Shown here: piece after piece, positions 19,560 to 29,038 of the stretch | How positions within the stretch are numbered: position 1 is the stretch's first letter | Layout of the letters: every line of letters starts with the position of its first letter | Assembly (NCBI RefSeq): GCF_029870595.1 | Contig: NZ_JAPDIR010000011.1 | Location: forward strand, 96,203 to 160,202 | From: Sphingomonas sp. CBMAI 2297 | GTDB taxonomy: Bacteria > Pseudomonadota > Alphaproteobacteria > Sphingomonadales > Sphingomonadaceae | DNA: 64,000 nucleotides | Direction: 5' to 3' | Translations under genes and position numbers: made by a program | The notes under the pieces: generated by a model | Told to the model about the DNA's origin: nothing | Databases searched by the model: none | Seen by the model: the letters and a program-made list of their open reading frames with translations, nothing else

Positions 19560-20009
19560 ATGGCAAGCTTCATCCGGCATTTCCGCAGCCTGCCGTTTCC
19601 TGCGAAGGCGGTCGTGCTGTCGCTGGGACTATTGGTTCCATTTTACGCATATGCCTTGCATAGCGTTCGAGAATGGCAGTCGGGCGGTTCGCCTGCTGCT
19701 GCGCTGACCGCCCCCTATTTCTGGGCAATCATGTCGGGCCGTGCCGCCGGAGCCATCGCCTTGGCTGTTCTGCTCTTGTATCGCAGGCGTCCGACGTCGG
19801 TTGCAGTGACAGTCACGGCGGTGTGGCTGTGCGGGCCGCCTCTCACCTTCCTTTGGAGGGGTATCGAGGTACTGGCGGTCAGTGGTGGCAGAGCGTCGTG
19901 GGCGGGCGACCCGGTTTCCTGGATCATGTATGCGGGATTGCTTCCCGCCTGCATCACCCTCGCATTGCTGGTTCCGAAAAGCGTCCGCGCCGAGTTCGGT
20001 CTCGCTTGA
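19560..20009 (+). CDS. Hypothetical multi-pass membrane protein
   Basis: The 149-residue protein is not recognised. It has about four hydrophobic segments, roughly at residues 17-34, 52-72, 79-97 and 117-135, with a basic start (MASFIRHFRSLPFPAK). The sequence around it is lower in GC than neighbours and uses less biased codons, hinting at relaxed selection or recent acquisition. The start ATG at 19560 has only a weak ribosome-binding site (AAGAAC). It ends shortly before the rpmB terminator on the other strand. Confidence 0.55.
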   Translation: MASFIRHFRSLPFPAKAVVLSLGLLVPFYAYALHSVREWQSGGSPAAALTAPYFWAIMSGRAAGAIALAVLLLYRRRPTSVAVTVTAVWLCGPPLTFLWRGIEVLAVSGGRASWAGDPVSWIMYAGLLPACITLALLVPKSVRAEFGLA

Positions 20010-20044
20010 ACCGCTTCAGGTTTCTCTCAGCCAAACGAACATGC

Positions 20045-20076
20045 GAAAAGCCCGCCCTCCGCATGGAGAACGGGCT
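20045..20076 (-). terminator. Rho-independent terminator of rpmB
   Basis: On the minus strand AGCCCG pairs with CGGGCT around an inner CTCC/GGAG helix, and the stem is followed by TTTT. It lies 30 bases past the rpmB stop and fits an intrinsic terminator well. Confidence 0.75.
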
Positions 20077-20105
20077 CGCATGGAGCCGTCAAAGGCCCGG
20101 GCTGG

Positions 20106-20402
20106 TTAGGCCGCGGTCTTCTCGGCCGACGCCTTGCGCACTTCGCGCTTCAGGCGGCGGGCGCGCAGCGACAGATCGTCGTCGCTGGTCTTGAGCAGCC
20201 AGTTGTCGAGGCCGCCATTATGCTCGACCGAGCGCAGGCCGTGGGTCGAGACGCGCAGGCGCACGCTGCGGCCCAGCGCATCGCTGATCAGCGTGACGTT
20301 CTGCAGGTTCGGCAGGAACGTACGCTTGGTCTTGTTGTTGGCGTGGGAAACGTTGTTACCCACCTGCCGGCCCTTGCCGGTCAGCTCGCAAATGCGCGAC
20401 AT
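20106..20402 (-). CDS. rpmB: 50S ribosomal protein L28 (bL28)
   Basis: The 98-residue protein begins [20 protein letters not shown], the standard bL28 N-terminus, followed by the basic RRTF-like [12 protein letters not shown] and [13 protein letters not shown] segment. It is a component of the large ribosomal subunit. The frame is open to 20525, but the conserved start is ATG 20402, with an AGGAT motif upstream. It is a single-gene unit with its own terminator, divergent from a small membrane protein gene. Confidence 0.97.
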   Translation of the reverse strand: MSRICELTGKGRQVGNNVSHANNKTKRTFLPNLQNVTLISDALGRSVRLRVSTHGLRSVEHNGGLDNWLLKTSDDDLSLRARRLKREVRKASAEKTAA

Positions 20403-20575
20403 CGCTTGATATCCTGGTTTGAGCCTCAGCGAACTGGGGCCGGAAAGGTGGCGCCGATAGCCGTAATGGGACGGTGCGTCAACCGATTCGCCCCAAGAAA
20501 CGCCTTGTGCCGACGCAACCACCATGGTTGATGCGGCGTTGATTACGCAACCGATTCAATTGGGGAGATGAAGCG

Positions 20576-20872
20576 ATGCGTGGAATTCTCGTTCTCATAG
20601 GCCTGATCGCGCTGGCCGTGGTGGTGCTCATGTCGGTCGGCATGCTGCGTATCGAGCAGCAGCAGGGCGCGACGATGCCGACGATCACGTTCGACGCCAA
20701 GGGCGGCCAGCTGCCCAAGTTCAAGGCGGAGACGGGATCGGTCGGAATCGGATCGACCAACACGACCGTGGCGGTGCCGACGGTCGAGATGAAGAACACC
20801 ACCGTCACGCTGCCCACCATCGAAGTGAAGCAGGCCGGCGCCACGCCGACGCCCACGCCCGCCGCGAAGTAG
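20576..20872 (+). CDS. Small single-pass membrane protein with repeated Thr-Val-Pro motifs
   Basis: The 98-residue product has one N-terminal membrane segment (about residues 4-23) and a polar tail probably on the periplasmic side. The tail repeats a beta-like pattern: MPTITFDAKGG, VAVPTVEMKNTT, VTLPTIEVKQAG, and then a TPTPTP end. I do not recognise a family; function unknown. A GGGGAG motif lies eight bases before the ATG. It is divergent from rpmB, and an inverted repeat follows. Confidence 0.6.
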   Translation: MRGILVLIGLIALAVVVLMSVGMLRIEQQQGATMPTITFDAKGGQLPKFKAETGSVGIGSTNTTVAVPTVEMKNTTVTLPTIEVKQAGATPTPTPAAK

Positions 20873-20930
20873 GCGGCGGCGCGTGCCGGGCTGGCGGTGG
20901 CGGCGATTTCCCGCTGCCGCCGTCCCGAAC

Positions 20931-21045
20931 CGTCACCCCCGCGAAGGCGGGGGGGGGGCAGCGCCACGCGCATCACATCCGTGCTCGCTCGTTGCTTGCT
21001 CGTTGCATCCGCACGAGACGGGGCCCCGCCTTCGCGGGGGTGACG
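20931..21045. repeat. Inverted pair of 22-bp intergenic palindromic elements
   Basis: CGTCACCCCCGCGAAGGCGG (20931 onward, 22 bases in all) recurs as its exact reverse complement at 21024-21045, 71 bases apart. Each arm also folds on itself (CCCCGC-GAAG-GCGGGG). A run of ten G follows the left arm at 20949-20958. This type of REP-like palindrome is common between sphingomonad genes. It may end transcription from both sides or be a mobile-element remnant. Confidence 0.75.
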
Positions 21046-21074
21046 CGCTGGCGGGGCTACGGTAGTCACGCTCG

Positions 21075-21527
21075 ATGTTCCCGCTTCCCGAACCGATGCG
21101 CATCGCGCTCGACGCCGCCCGCGCGGCGGCCGAGGCGGGCGAGGTGCCGGTCGGCGCGGCGCTGGTGCACGAAGGCAAGGTGATCGCCGCGGCCGCCAAT
21201 GCCCCGCGCACGCTCCACGATCCCACCGCCCATGCCGAGATGCGGGTGATTCGCGCGGCGGCCGAGCGGCTGGGTCGCGAGCGGCTGGAGGATTGCGACC
21301 TGTGGGTCACGCTCGAGCCCTGCGCGATGTGCGCGGGCGCGATCGCGCATGCCCGGATCGCGCGCGTCTATTACGGCGCCGGCGATCCCAAGGGCGGCGC
21401 GGTCGAGCATGGCCCGCGCTTCTTCGCCCAGCCGACCTGCCATCACCGCCCCGAAATCTATCCCGGCATCGGCGAGGCCGAGGCAGGCGAGATACTGCGC
21501 GAGTTCTTCCGCGAGCGGCGCGGCTAG
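21075..21527 (+). CDS. tadA: tRNA-specific adenosine deaminase TadA
   Basis: TadA converts adenosine 34 of tRNA-Arg(ACG) to inosine. The 150-residue protein has the zinc-deaminase motif HAE at residues 53-55 (TAHAEMRVIRAAA) and PCAMCAGAI with Cys83 and Cys86, plus YYGAGDPKGGA and the C-terminal EAGEILREFF typical of bacterial TadA. Length is normal. The gene is flanked by intergenic palindromes on both sides and is probably transcribed alone. Confidence 0.95.
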   Translation: MFPLPEPMRIALDAARAAAEAGEVPVGAALVHEGKVIAAAANAPRTLHDPTAHAEMRVIRAAAERLGRERLEDCDLWVTLEPCAMCAGAIAHARIARVYYGAGDPKGGAVEHGPRFFAQPTCHHRPEIYPGIGEAEAGEILREFFRERRG

Positions 21528-21656
21528 GGTCCGTACGCTATCTTGCCAGCGCAAGCGCAAGCGGGATCCAGGGCCAGGAGCGGGCTGCGAGCAGTCGAGT
21601 CCCGTGCGCACCGGGGCGCTCGCGCAATGGCATCATTGTCCTGCGCTACCCCGGAT

Positions 21657-21706
21657 CCCCGCCTGCGCGGGAAGGATGGGGTTTGCCGATTGAGTCGTGG
21701 CCCCAG
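21657..21706. repeat. 50-base intergenic repeat, copy 1
   Basis: This segment, holding GTTTGCCGATTGAGTCGTGG and a preceding GCCTGCGCGG, matches 61187-61236 without gaps over most of its length; both copies follow a stop codon on the plus strand (tadA here, a HAD gene there). The left end can fold (CCCCGCCTGCGCGGG). Confidence 0.65.
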
Positions 21707-21779
21707 CCTTACATTTCATTGCGCGGATGCAACGCCGGTTGCCGCGTGGCACCATCTGCGGATATGAAGGCGCCACACC

Positions 21780-23087
21780 ATGTTGGCGCCTTTCCCCTGG
21801 ATAGACGTAGCGATCATCTTCGCGCTGATCGTTCTGAACGGCCTTTTCTCGATGTCCGAACTCGCGATCGTATCGTCGCGCACGGCGCGGCTGGAGGCGA
21901 TGGCGCGCGCCGGGCGCAGCGGCGCCGGCGCGCGCACCGCGATCCAGCTCGCCGCCGATCCGGGCAAGTTCCTTTCCACCGTGCAGATCGGCATCACTCT
22001 GATCGGCATCGTCGCCGGCGCCTATTCGGGCGCCAGCCTGGGCGAGCCGACGGCGCAGCGGATCGAGCTGCTCGGCGTGGGCGACGAGCTTGCCCATACG
22101 CTCGGCATCGCGATCGTGATCGGCCTCACCACCTTCGCGTCGCTGGTCGCGGGCGAGCTGGTGCCCAAGCAGTTCGCGCTGCGCTCGCCCGAGCCGATCG
22201 CGGTGCTGGTCGCGGTGCCGCTGCTCTGGACCAGCCGCGCGACCGCGCCGCTGGTGTGGCTGCTCGATTCGACCACGCGGCTCATCTTCCGCCTGATCGG
22301 CCTCAACCGCGAATCGGAGAATCGCGTCACCGCCGAGGAACTGCACCTGCTCGTCGCCGAGGCGAGCAAGTCGGGCGTGATCGAGGAGCATGAGCGCTCG
22401 ATCATCTCCAGCGTGGTCCGCCTCGCCGACCGGCCAGTGCGCGAAGTGATGACGCCGCGCACCGAAGTCGACTGGGTGGACGTCAATCTGGACGCCGACG
22501 GCATCCGCGAGGCGCTGCTGCTCACCCCGCACACCCGCCTGCCGGTGGCCGAGGGATCGGTGGACACGGTGATCGGCGTGGTCCAGGCGCGCGACATCGC
22601 CGCCGCGCTGTTCCGGGGAGAGGCGCTCGACCTGCGCAAGCTGATGCGCGAGGCGCCGATCCTGCCCGACACCGTCGACGCGATGGACGCGCTCGGCGCG
22701 CTGCGGCGCGCGGAAGTGCCGATGGGGCTGGTGCATGACGAATATGGCCATTTCGAAGGCATCGTCACGCCCGCCAACCTGCTGGCCGCGATCGCGGGCG
22801 AGCTCGCCTCGGACGTGGAGCCTGGCGACAATCCCAATATCGTGACGCGCGAGGACGGTTCGCTGCTCGTCTCGGGCCAGATGGCGGCGGATCTGCTCGC
22901 CGAGCGGCTCGGCCTCGATCTCGACGAGGATCGCGACTATGCCACTGTCGCCGGCCTGGCGCTGGCGGTGTTCAAGCGGCTGCCCAACGAAGGCGATTAT
23001 TTCGTCGAGCAGGGCTGGCGCTTCGAGATCGTCGACATGGACGGGCGCAAGATCGACAAGCTGCTGGTCCAGCGCGCGGCGGGGTGA
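21780..23087 (+). CDS. Hemolysin-family CNNM/CBS/CorC domain membrane protein
   Basis: The 435-residue protein has an N-terminal DUF21/CNNM transmembrane domain with MSELAIVSSRTARLE, then STVQIGITLIGIVAGAYSGA, GELVPKQFALRSPE, a tandem CBS pair starting at VMTPRTEVDWVD and VHDEYGHFEGIVTPANLL, and a CorC_HlyC domain (DYATVAGLALAVFKRLPNEGD). Family members are linked to Mg2+ or Co2+ efflux; the hemolysin name is historical. GTGA overlap couples it to the next gene. Confidence 0.9.
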   Translation: MLAPFPWIDVAIIFALIVLNGLFSMSELAIVSSRTARLEAMARAGRSGAGARTAIQLAADPGKFLSTVQIGITLIGIVAGAYSGASLGEPTAQRIELLGVGDELAHTLGIAIVIGLTTFASLVAGELVPKQFALRSPEPIAVLVAVPLLWTSRATAPLVWLLDSTTRLIFRLIGLNRESENRVTAEELHLLVAEASKSGVIEEHERSIISSVVRLADRPVREVMTPRTEVDWVDVNLDADGIREALLLTPHTRLPVAEGSVDTVIGVVQARDIAAALFRGEALDLRKLMREAPILPDTVDAMDALGALRRAEVPMGLVHDEYGHFEGIVTPANLLAAIAGELASDVEPGDNPNIVTREDGSLLVSGQMAADLLAERLGLDLDEDRDYATVAGLALAVFKRLPNEGDYFVEQGWRFEIVDMDGRKIDKLLVQRAAG

Positions 23088-23581
23088 GCGCGGCGCCTTT
23101 CGTGGCGCGCGTGTCGCCAGGCAAGCTGGCCGCGCTTCTGGTGCTCGGGCTGGTGATGGTCGCGGCCGCGCTGGTCGCGGCGCTGTTGCCCGACGTCGAT
23201 GCCGTTTCACACGTCCTCGCCTGGGTGGGCGTGGCATTTTTTTCGCTTTGTGTGCTCGCCATCGTCCGGCAGCTGTTCCGGACCGGGCCCGTGCTGGAGA
23301 TCGGGCCCGAAGGGCTGCTGTGGCGCCGCTGGTCCGCGGAGCGCATCCCCTGGGCCGCGTTCGTCCGCGCCGCGGAGACGTCGATGCAGCGCCAGCGCTT
23401 CGTCTCGCTCTGGTTGCGCGACCCCGAATGCCATCGCTCGACGACGGCGATGGGGCGGCTGGCCGGTGCCAACAAGGCGATCGGCTTCGGCGACATCACG
23501 CTGGCCGCGACGGGACTATCGTGCAGCCACGCCGAAATCCTGGCTGCGGTGCGCGCCAACGCGCCGCAGCTCTTCGCCTAG
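23084..23581 (+). CDS. STM3941-like small membrane protein
   Basis: The 165-residue protein has two hydrophobic segments at about residues 14-32 and 44-62 and a cytosolic domain with LEIGPEGLLWRRWSAERIPWAAFV, the layout of the STM3941 family of unknown function. Its GTG start overlaps the upstream CBS-domain gene by 4 bases (GTGA), so both are probably translated together. The family assignment rests on pattern recognition only. Confidence 0.65.
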   Translation: MSAAPFVARVSPGKLAALLVLGLVMVAAALVAALLPDVDAVSHVLAWVGVAFFSLCVLAIVRQLFRTGPVLEIGPEGLLWRRWSAERIPWAAFVRAAETSMQRQRFVSLWLRDPECHRSTTAMGRLAGANKAIGFGDITLAATGLSCSHAEILAAVRANAPQLFA

Positions 23582-23921
23582 GGTCCGTATTCGCTACCGG
23601 CAATGGTCGTGGCGGAGCGGATTTGGGCGCGAAGATAGGTACGAGGAGGGCGCGATGCGGCGCATCGTGACCCCAAGGGACGTCGGCTCGCGAGGCGGCT
23701 GTACGCCATAAGCGAAGGGGTCGGCTCGGGAAGCATGGCAGTTGCCGGTATCGAATATGGGCCCCAGGTCGGGCCGACATTCGACCTGTCCTCCCCCGGA
23801 GAGAGAGGGAAGCCAGCGCGGCTGGTGGAGGGGGCTGGGCGCAAGCGGCGCCGCCAATGGCGGCCCCCACCCTCCGGGAGAGGAATGGATGGCATCTTGC
23901 ATTGCTGAACGGCAATGCGGC
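23582..23921. other. 340-base gap with degenerate palindromes, no gene seen
   Basis: Open frames here lack ribosome-binding sites and family features. The segment around 23770-23885 contains an imperfect inverted pair (CCTCCCCCGGAGAG near 23790 and CTCCGGGAGAGG near 23873) with an inner GGCGCCGCC-AAT-GGCGGC hairpin, resembling the REP-like elements elsewhere in the window. No promoter can be assigned. Confidence 0.5.
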
Positions 23922-24731
23922 CTAAAGCTTCCCGAACACGCCTTCGAAGCCGGCAATGTCTTCCTTCGCCAGGAAGCTCGCCTGCTCGATCCAGCGGTCG
24001 CGGTGAATGCGGCCCTGGAAGTCGCCCAGCCTGGCGTCGAGCGCGTCGGCTTCCTCGGGCGTGAGCGCCGCGAGCTGGGCGAAGCTGGTGATGCCGACGC
24101 TGCCCAGCCGCTCGGCCAGGCGCGGGCCGACGCCCTTCATCCGAGTGAGGTCGTCGGCCGCCGGGGTGGCGGGCGCCGGCTCCGGCTCCGGCTCCGGCGC
24201 GGCGGGCTCGCTTGGCGCGGGAGCCGGTGCGTGCACGGGCTCGGCGATGTCCGAGGCGAGCGAAGCGAGCGTGGCGTCGAGCGGCGCGGCGGCGGCGATC
24301 GGCTCGTTGGTCAGGGGCTCGGGGGCCAGCGGTTCGGGAGCGACGGGCGCGGGCGCCTCTTCTGCCGGCGGCGCGGCAGCCTCGGCAGCCGGCTCCGCTG
24401 CCGGTTCCGGAACGGGTGCTTCCTCGACGACGGGCGGGAGCGGCGCCGGCACGATCGCGGCGGCGGGCTCGGGCGGCGGCGCCAGCGGCGGCTCGGCGAG
24501 CGGCGGGGGCGGCGGAGCGACGGGCGGAGTGATCGGCCGGGCCTGCGCGGCGTCCTCGCGATACTCCTCGTTATATTCCTCGATCTCCGCGCGCGCATTG
24601 CGGCGGCGGCCGGCGAGGCGGGCCCCCCACCACAGGACGAGGAGCGCGAAGACGATGCCGATGGCGATCGCCGCGAAGGGGAGCGTCAGCCAAAGCGGGG
24701 CTCCCTGGAAGAGCGGTTCCGTGCTGTTCAT
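23922..24731 (-). CDS. Membrane-anchored Ala/Pro-rich protein with C-terminal helix-hairpin-helix domain
   Basis: The 269-residue protein has one membrane segment (about residues 16-36), a basic/acidic juxtamembrane stretch, a long Ala-Pro-Glu linker (about 60-185) and a C-terminal domain LTRMKGVGPRLAERLGSVGI, then FAQLAALTPEEADAL, the pattern of DUF4332/helix-hairpin-helix DNA- or protein-binding folds also seen after ribosomal L21 homologues. Function is unknown; the layout suggests a flexible cytoplasmic reach from the inner membrane. ATG at 24731 is chosen, since upstream residues are not membrane-like. Confidence 0.7.
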   Translation of the reverse strand: MNSTEPLFQGAPLWLTLPFAAIAIGIVFALLVLWWGARLAGRRRNARAEIEEYNEEYREDAAQARPITPPVAPPPPPLAEPPLAPPPEPAAAIVPAPLPPVVEEAPVPEPAAEPAAEAAAPPAEEAPAPVAPEPLAPEPLTNEPIAAAAPLDATLASLASDIAEPVHAPAPAPSEPAAPEPEPEPAPATPAADDLTRMKGVGPRLAERLGSVGITSFAQLAALTPEEADALDARLGDFQGRIHRDRWIEQASFLAKEDIAGFEGVFGKL

Positions 24732-24972
24732 CTGCGCCTGTCCCGTACCTGCGAAATTGCGATTCCCGGCAACTGCATACCGTGGTGCGGCGCAGCGCGA
24801 CAAGCTGATCGCGCCATGCCGGGCGCCGAGTGTCCCGAAACGACAAGCCTTGCGGCAGGTCCGCGGCCGTTGAAGGGCGACGTCCGGGTCAAGTATCCAA
24901 GCGCGCTGTTGAGACCAATTCCGTCATCCCCTCCTGCGCGGGGAGGACGCCGGAGGCCATCGAGTCCGCAGC

Positions 24973-26235
24973 CTAGCCCTCGCGCGCGACTTCGCGCCAG
25001 CCGATGTCGCGGCGGCTGAAACCGGTGGGGAAGTCGATCGCGTCCACCGCGGCATAGGCCGCGGCCTGCGCCGCCTTTGCCGTTTCGCCCAGCGCGGTGA
25101 CGTTGAGCACGCGGCCGCCGCTGGCGACGAGCGTGTCGCCGTCCATCCGGGTGCCGGCCTGGAAGACCTTGGCGCCGGTCGCTTCCGCCCGGTCGATCCC
25201 CGCGATCGCGCCGCCGGTCTCGGGCGTGCCGGGATAGCCGCTGGCCGCCATCACCACGGTGAGCGCGGTCCGGGCCGCGAAGGTGGGCGCGGGCTGGCCG
25301 GCCAGCTCGCCCTTCGCCACCGCCAGCATCAGCTGGAGCAGGTCGCCGGTGAAGCGCATCATCAGCACCTGGCATTCGGGATCGCCGAAACGGGCATTAT
25401 ATTCGATCAGCTTGGGGCCGGTGGGCGTCAGCATCAGTCCGGCATAGAGCACGCCCGAATAGGGCGCGCCCATCCGGGCCAGCGCCGCGATCGTCGGGCG
25501 GACGATCTCGTCGATCGCCCGGGCCTCCAGCGCGGGCGTGAGCACCGGGGCGGGGCTATAGGCGCCCATGCCGCCGGTGTTCGGGCCGGTATCGCCGTCG
25601 CCCACGCGCTTGTGATCCTGGGCCGAGCCGAAGGAGACGAGCGTCTCGCCATCGGTGAGCACGAACAGGCTGGCTTCCTCGCCTTCCAGGAATTCCTCGA
25701 TCACCACGCTGGCGCCCGGCTCGGCGAAGATCGCCCGCACCGCGCCTTCGGCCTCCTCATGGGTGAAGGCCACCGTCACGCCCTTGCCCGCGGCCAGGCC
25801 GTCGGCCTTGATCACCACCGGCAGGCCGAAATCCTCGAGGCTGGCGAGCGCGCCGTCGCGGCTCTCGCAGCGGACATAGCCGGCGGTCGGGATCCGCTCG
25901 CGCGCGCACAGGTCCTTGGTGAAGCCCTTGGAGCCCTCGAGCTGGGCGGGCACCTTGTTCGGCCCGAACACGGCCAGCCCCATGGTGCGCAGATTGTCGG
26001 CCAGGCCGGCGACCAGCGGCGCTTCGGGCCCGATCACCACGAAGCCGATCGAGTGGCGCAGGCAGAAGTCGATCACGGCCCGGTGGTCGTTCACCGCGAT
26101 GTCCACGATTTCGGCGTGCTCGGCTATTCCCGGATTGCCCGGCGCGGCGTAGAGCCGCTCGAGCAGCGGCGATTGCGCGAGCTTCCAGGCGAGCGCATGT
26201 TCGCGGCCACCGGACCCCAACAACAGGACATTCAT
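24973..26235 (-). CDS. purD: Phosphoribosylamine--glycine ligase (GARS)
   Basis: PurD is the ATP-grasp ligase making GAR from phosphoribosylamine and glycine in purine synthesis. The 420-residue product begins [19 protein letters not shown], with the ATP-grasp lysines and [14 protein letters not shown] further in, [30 protein letters not shown], and [16 protein letters not shown]. Length is normal. Its ATG (26235-26233) overlaps the divergent xseA ATG (26234-26236) by two bases, so the promoter of each gene must lie inside the other coding region or a start differs from the one given. Confidence 0.96.
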   Translation of the reverse strand: MNVLLLGSGGREHALAWKLAQSPLLERLYAAPGNPGIAEHAEIVDIAVNDHRAVIDFCLRHSIGFVVIGPEAPLVAGLADNLRTMGLAVFGPNKVPAQLEGSKGFTKDLCARERIPTAGYVRCESRDGALASLEDFGLPVVIKADGLAAGKGVTVAFTHEEAEGAVRAIFAEPGASVVIEEFLEGEEASLFVLTDGETLVSFGSAQDHKRVGDGDTGPNTGGMGAYSPAPVLTPALEARAIDEIVRPTIAALARMGAPYSGVLYAGLMLTPTGPKLIEYNARFGDPECQVLMMRFTGDLLQLMLAVAKGELAGQPAPTFAARTALTVVMAASGYPGTPETGGAIAGIDRAEATGAKVFQAGTRMDGDTLVASGGRVLNVTALGETAKAAQAAAYAAVDAIDFPTGFSRRDIGWREVAREG

Positions 26236-27610
26236 GGCCGACCCCTTTCCCGATACGCCTGGGCGGCTCGTAGCCGAGCCGGTGCCGGGCGACAACGCGC
26301 CTGCGCTTTCGGTGAGCGAATTATCTTTGGCATTGAAGCGGATGGTCGAGGGCGAGTTCGGCCATGTCCGGCTGCGCGGCGAGATTTCGGGGTGGAAGCG
26401 GGCGGCGTCGGGCCATGCCTATCTGGCGCTCAAGGACGCGGACGCGGTGATCGACGGGGTGATCTGGCGCGGCGCCGCCAGCGCGATCCCGTTCCAGCCG
26501 CAGGACGGCATCGAAGTGATCGTCACCGGCAAGCTCACCACTTATCCGGGGCGCAGCAAATACCAGATCGTCATCGACCGGATGGAGCTGGCCGGCGAGG
26601 GCGCGCTGATGGCGCTGTTCGAGAAGCTGAAGGCCCGGCTGGCGGGCGAAGGGCTGTTCGATCGCGAGCGCAAGCAGCCGCTGCCTTATATGCCCAGGGT
26701 GATCGGCGTCGTGACCTCGCCCACCGGCGCGGTGATCCGCGACATCCTGCATCGCCTGGCGGACCGGTTTCCCAGCCATGTGCTGGTCTGGCCGGTGAAG
26801 GTGCAGGGCGACGGCGCCGCGCAGGAAGTGGCGAACGCGATCCGTGGCTTCGATGCGCTGGCGGAAGGCGGCGCGGTGCCGCGGCCCGACCTGCTGATCG
26901 TCGCGCGCGGCGGCGGCTCGATCGAGGACCTGTGGGCGTTCAACGAGGAAGTGGTGGTGCGCGCCGTCGCCGCCTGCCGCATCCCGGTGATCTCGGCGGT
27001 GGGGCACGAGACCGACACCAGCCTGTGCGACTATGCCGCCGACCTGCGCGCGCCGACGCCGACCGCGGCGGCGGAGATCGCGGTGCCGGTGCTGGCCGAT
27101 GTGCGCCACACGCTGGCGACGCTGGCGCACCGCACCGAGCGCTGCGTGCGCCGCTATCAGGAGCGCGCCGGCGAGCGGCTGGCCGCCCTGGTGCGCGTGC
27201 TGCCGCGCCGCGACGCCCTGCTCGGGCCGCAGCGGCAGAAGATGGACGATCTGGGCGGCCGGCTCGACCGGGCGCTGGAGCGCCGGGTCACGCTGGCGCG
27301 CGGCCAGCTCGACCGTTCGGCGGGGGCGCTCCGTCCCGCGATGCTCGACCAGCGGCTCGCCGCGGCGAAGCAGCGGCTGGCGGGCATCGGCCGGCATCTC
27401 GAGCTGGTGCATCCCAATCGCCCGCTCGAGAAAGGCTATGCCTGGGTGGAGGCGCGGGGCACCCGCAAGGTGATCGGCACGGCCGAAGGCGCGCGCGCGG
27501 CGGGCGCCGTGACGCTCCATTTCATCGACGGTGCCGTCGATGCGCGGGTTGAGCGGCCGGGCGGCAAATCCTATGATGCGGCCAGGCCCGAACAGCCCAG
27601 CCTGTTGTGA
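26234..27610 (+). CDS. xseA: Exodeoxyribonuclease VII large subunit
   Basis: XseA with XseB degrades single-stranded DNA. The 458-residue protein starts with an acidic lead and then an OB-fold region ([45 protein letters not shown]). The catalytic region includes [36 protein letters not shown] and [20 protein letters not shown], all diagnostic. The C-terminal half is a helical segment. The ATG at 26234 overlaps the divergent purD start; no good upstream ribosome-binding site is evident, so a downstream start near residue 20 cannot be excluded. Confidence 0.95.
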   Translation: MADPFPDTPGRLVAEPVPGDNAPALSVSELSLALKRMVEGEFGHVRLRGEISGWKRAASGHAYLALKDADAVIDGVIWRGAASAIPFQPQDGIEVIVTGKLTTYPGRSKYQIVIDRMELAGEGALMALFEKLKARLAGEGLFDRERKQPLPYMPRVIGVVTSPTGAVIRDILHRLADRFPSHVLVWPVKVQGDGAAQEVANAIRGFDALAEGGAVPRPDLLIVARGGGSIEDLWAFNEEVVVRAVAACRIPVISAVGHETDTSLCDYAADLRAPTPTAAAEIAVPVLADVRHTLATLAHRTERCVRRYQERAGERLAALVRVLPRRDALLGPQRQKMDDLGGRLDRALERRVTLARGQLDRSAGALRPAMLDQRLAAAKQRLAGIGRHLELVHPNRPLEKGYAWVEARGTRKVIGTAEGARAAGAVTLHFIDGAVDARVERPGGKSYDAARPEQPSLL

Positions 27611-27668
27611 GCCGGGCCGTCGTGAAGATGCCGGTCCCGAGATTGCCAGTTACGAGGATGCCGCGCTT

Positions 27669-27869
27669 ATGCTGATGTCGAATCCCGTCGCCCGCGCGGC
27701 ACGCCTCCACTTCATGGCGAACGGCTTTCGCGTGCTGACGCCCGGCGACCATGTCGTCTGCGCGGTCAGCGGCGAGAAGGTGCCGCTCGAGCGGCTGCGC
27801 TACTGGAGCGTCGCCGCCCAGGAGCCCTATGCCTCCGCGGCGCTGGCGATGCAGGCGATGCGCGGCTGA
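27669..27869 (+). CDS. DUF2093 family small protein
   Basis: This 66-residue protein matches the small DUF2093 family of alphaproteobacteria: ARLHFMANGFRVLTPGDHVV followed by CAVSGEKVPLERLRYWSVAAQEPYAS. Function is unknown. The frame is open from 27531, but upstream sequence is not family-like; ATG 27669 or 27675 fits. Its stop codon overlaps the ATG of the M23 peptidase gene (TGATG), and xseA ends 58 bases before it, so xseA, this gene and the peptidase may form one transcript. Confidence 0.8.
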   Translation: MLMSNPVARAARLHFMANGFRVLTPGDHVVCAVSGEKVPLERLRYWSVAAQEPYASAALAMQAMRG

Positions 27870-28771
27870 TGGGACTCGCTGCCCGGCTGCCCGCCGCGAT
27901 CCTCGGCTTCACGCTGCTGGGTAGCGCCCAGCTGCCCGCCGCGCCCGGCGGCGTGGTTTCCGCGGCGGCCGTGGCGGCGATTCCGCCGGCGCCCGACGTC
28001 GCGGGTCCCTTCGCCTTTCAGGGGCAGCTGGTCCAGGGCGGCGCCGTGATCGGCACCGCGCCGAAGGGCACCAGCCTGTTGACGCTCGACGGCGAATCGG
28101 TGCCGGTCACGCCCGACCGCCGCTTCCTGATTGCCTTCGATCGCGATCACGGCCCCGCCGCGACCCTGGTGGCGACCTTGGGCGACGGCACCCAGCAGCG
28201 CCAGGTGCTGGCGATCGCGCCGCGCGCCTGGGACATTTCGCGGCTCGATACCCTGCCCAAATATCCGGTGCCGCGCCCCGAGTTCGATCGGGTGCGCCCC
28301 GGCGAGCTCGCCCAGATCAATGCCGCGCGCAAGCTGCAGACCGATTCGGCGGGCTGGCGCCAGATGCCGTTCTTCTGGCCGGTGGTCGGGCGCATCTCCA
28401 CGCTGTTCGGATCGCAGCGCTTCTATCGTGGCGAGCCCGGATCCTATCATTCGGGGATCGACGTCGCCCGGCCAACCGGCACGGTGGTGCTGGCGCCGGC
28501 CGACGGCGTGGTGATCCTCGCCGCCGCCAGGCCCTTCACGCTGGAGGGCAATCTGCTGATGATCGATCACGGCGCGGGGCTGAACAGCGCCTTCATGCAC
28601 CTCTCGCGCATCGACGTGAAACTGGGCGAGCATGTGCGGCGCGGCCAGCCGATCGGCGCGGTGGGAATGACGGGGCGCGCCAATGGGCCGCATCTCCACT
28701 GGAGTCTCAAGTGGCGCGACGCGCGGATCGATCCGCTACTCGTTGCGGGGCCGATGCCTGTTACCGATTGA
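27869..28771 (+). CDS. M23 family metallopeptidase (LytM-type)
   Basis: The 300-residue protein has a hydrophobic N-terminus that looks like a signal peptide. Its C-terminal LytM domain contains SYHSGIDVARPTGTVVLAPA (zinc His and Asp), DHGAGLNSAFMHLS and ANGPHLHWSLKWR with the HLHW ligand pair, so it is probably an active zinc endopeptidase cutting peptidoglycan cross-links. About 140 residues of beta-rich sequence precede it, possibly a regulatory or binding part. Starts at the TGATG overlap with DUF2093. Confidence 0.92.
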   Translation: MGLAARLPAAILGFTLLGSAQLPAAPGGVVSAAAVAAIPPAPDVAGPFAFQGQLVQGGAVIGTAPKGTSLLTLDGESVPVTPDRRFLIAFDRDHGPAATLVATLGDGTQQRQVLAIAPRAWDISRLDTLPKYPVPRPEFDRVRPGELAQINAARKLQTDSAGWRQMPFFWPVVGRISTLFGSQRFYRGEPGSYHSGIDVARPTGTVVLAPADGVVILAAARPFTLEGNLLMIDHGAGLNSAFMHLSRIDVKLGEHVRRGQPIGAVGMTGRANGPHLHWSLKWRDARIDPLLVAGPMPVTD

Positions 28772-29038
28772 GGCGCGAATGTGTCGCGCTGCAACACAAA
28801 GAAACACGAATCACAGGCGTCGCGCAATATTACAAGCAACCTTGTGGCATTTTAGCTACAGTCCCGTTGAAAGCGCGCGCGCAGGGCCATGCGCGGTTTA
28901 CAGTCGCGGGGCGGCGATCCACGATCCCGCCAAGCTCTGCCATCCCGATACGTGAGTTGCACACGAATGGATGGTGGAGCGGGGAGACAAACCCGGCTGT
29001 AAGCTTCCGCGAAACGGCCGGATACAAGAGGGATCAAC

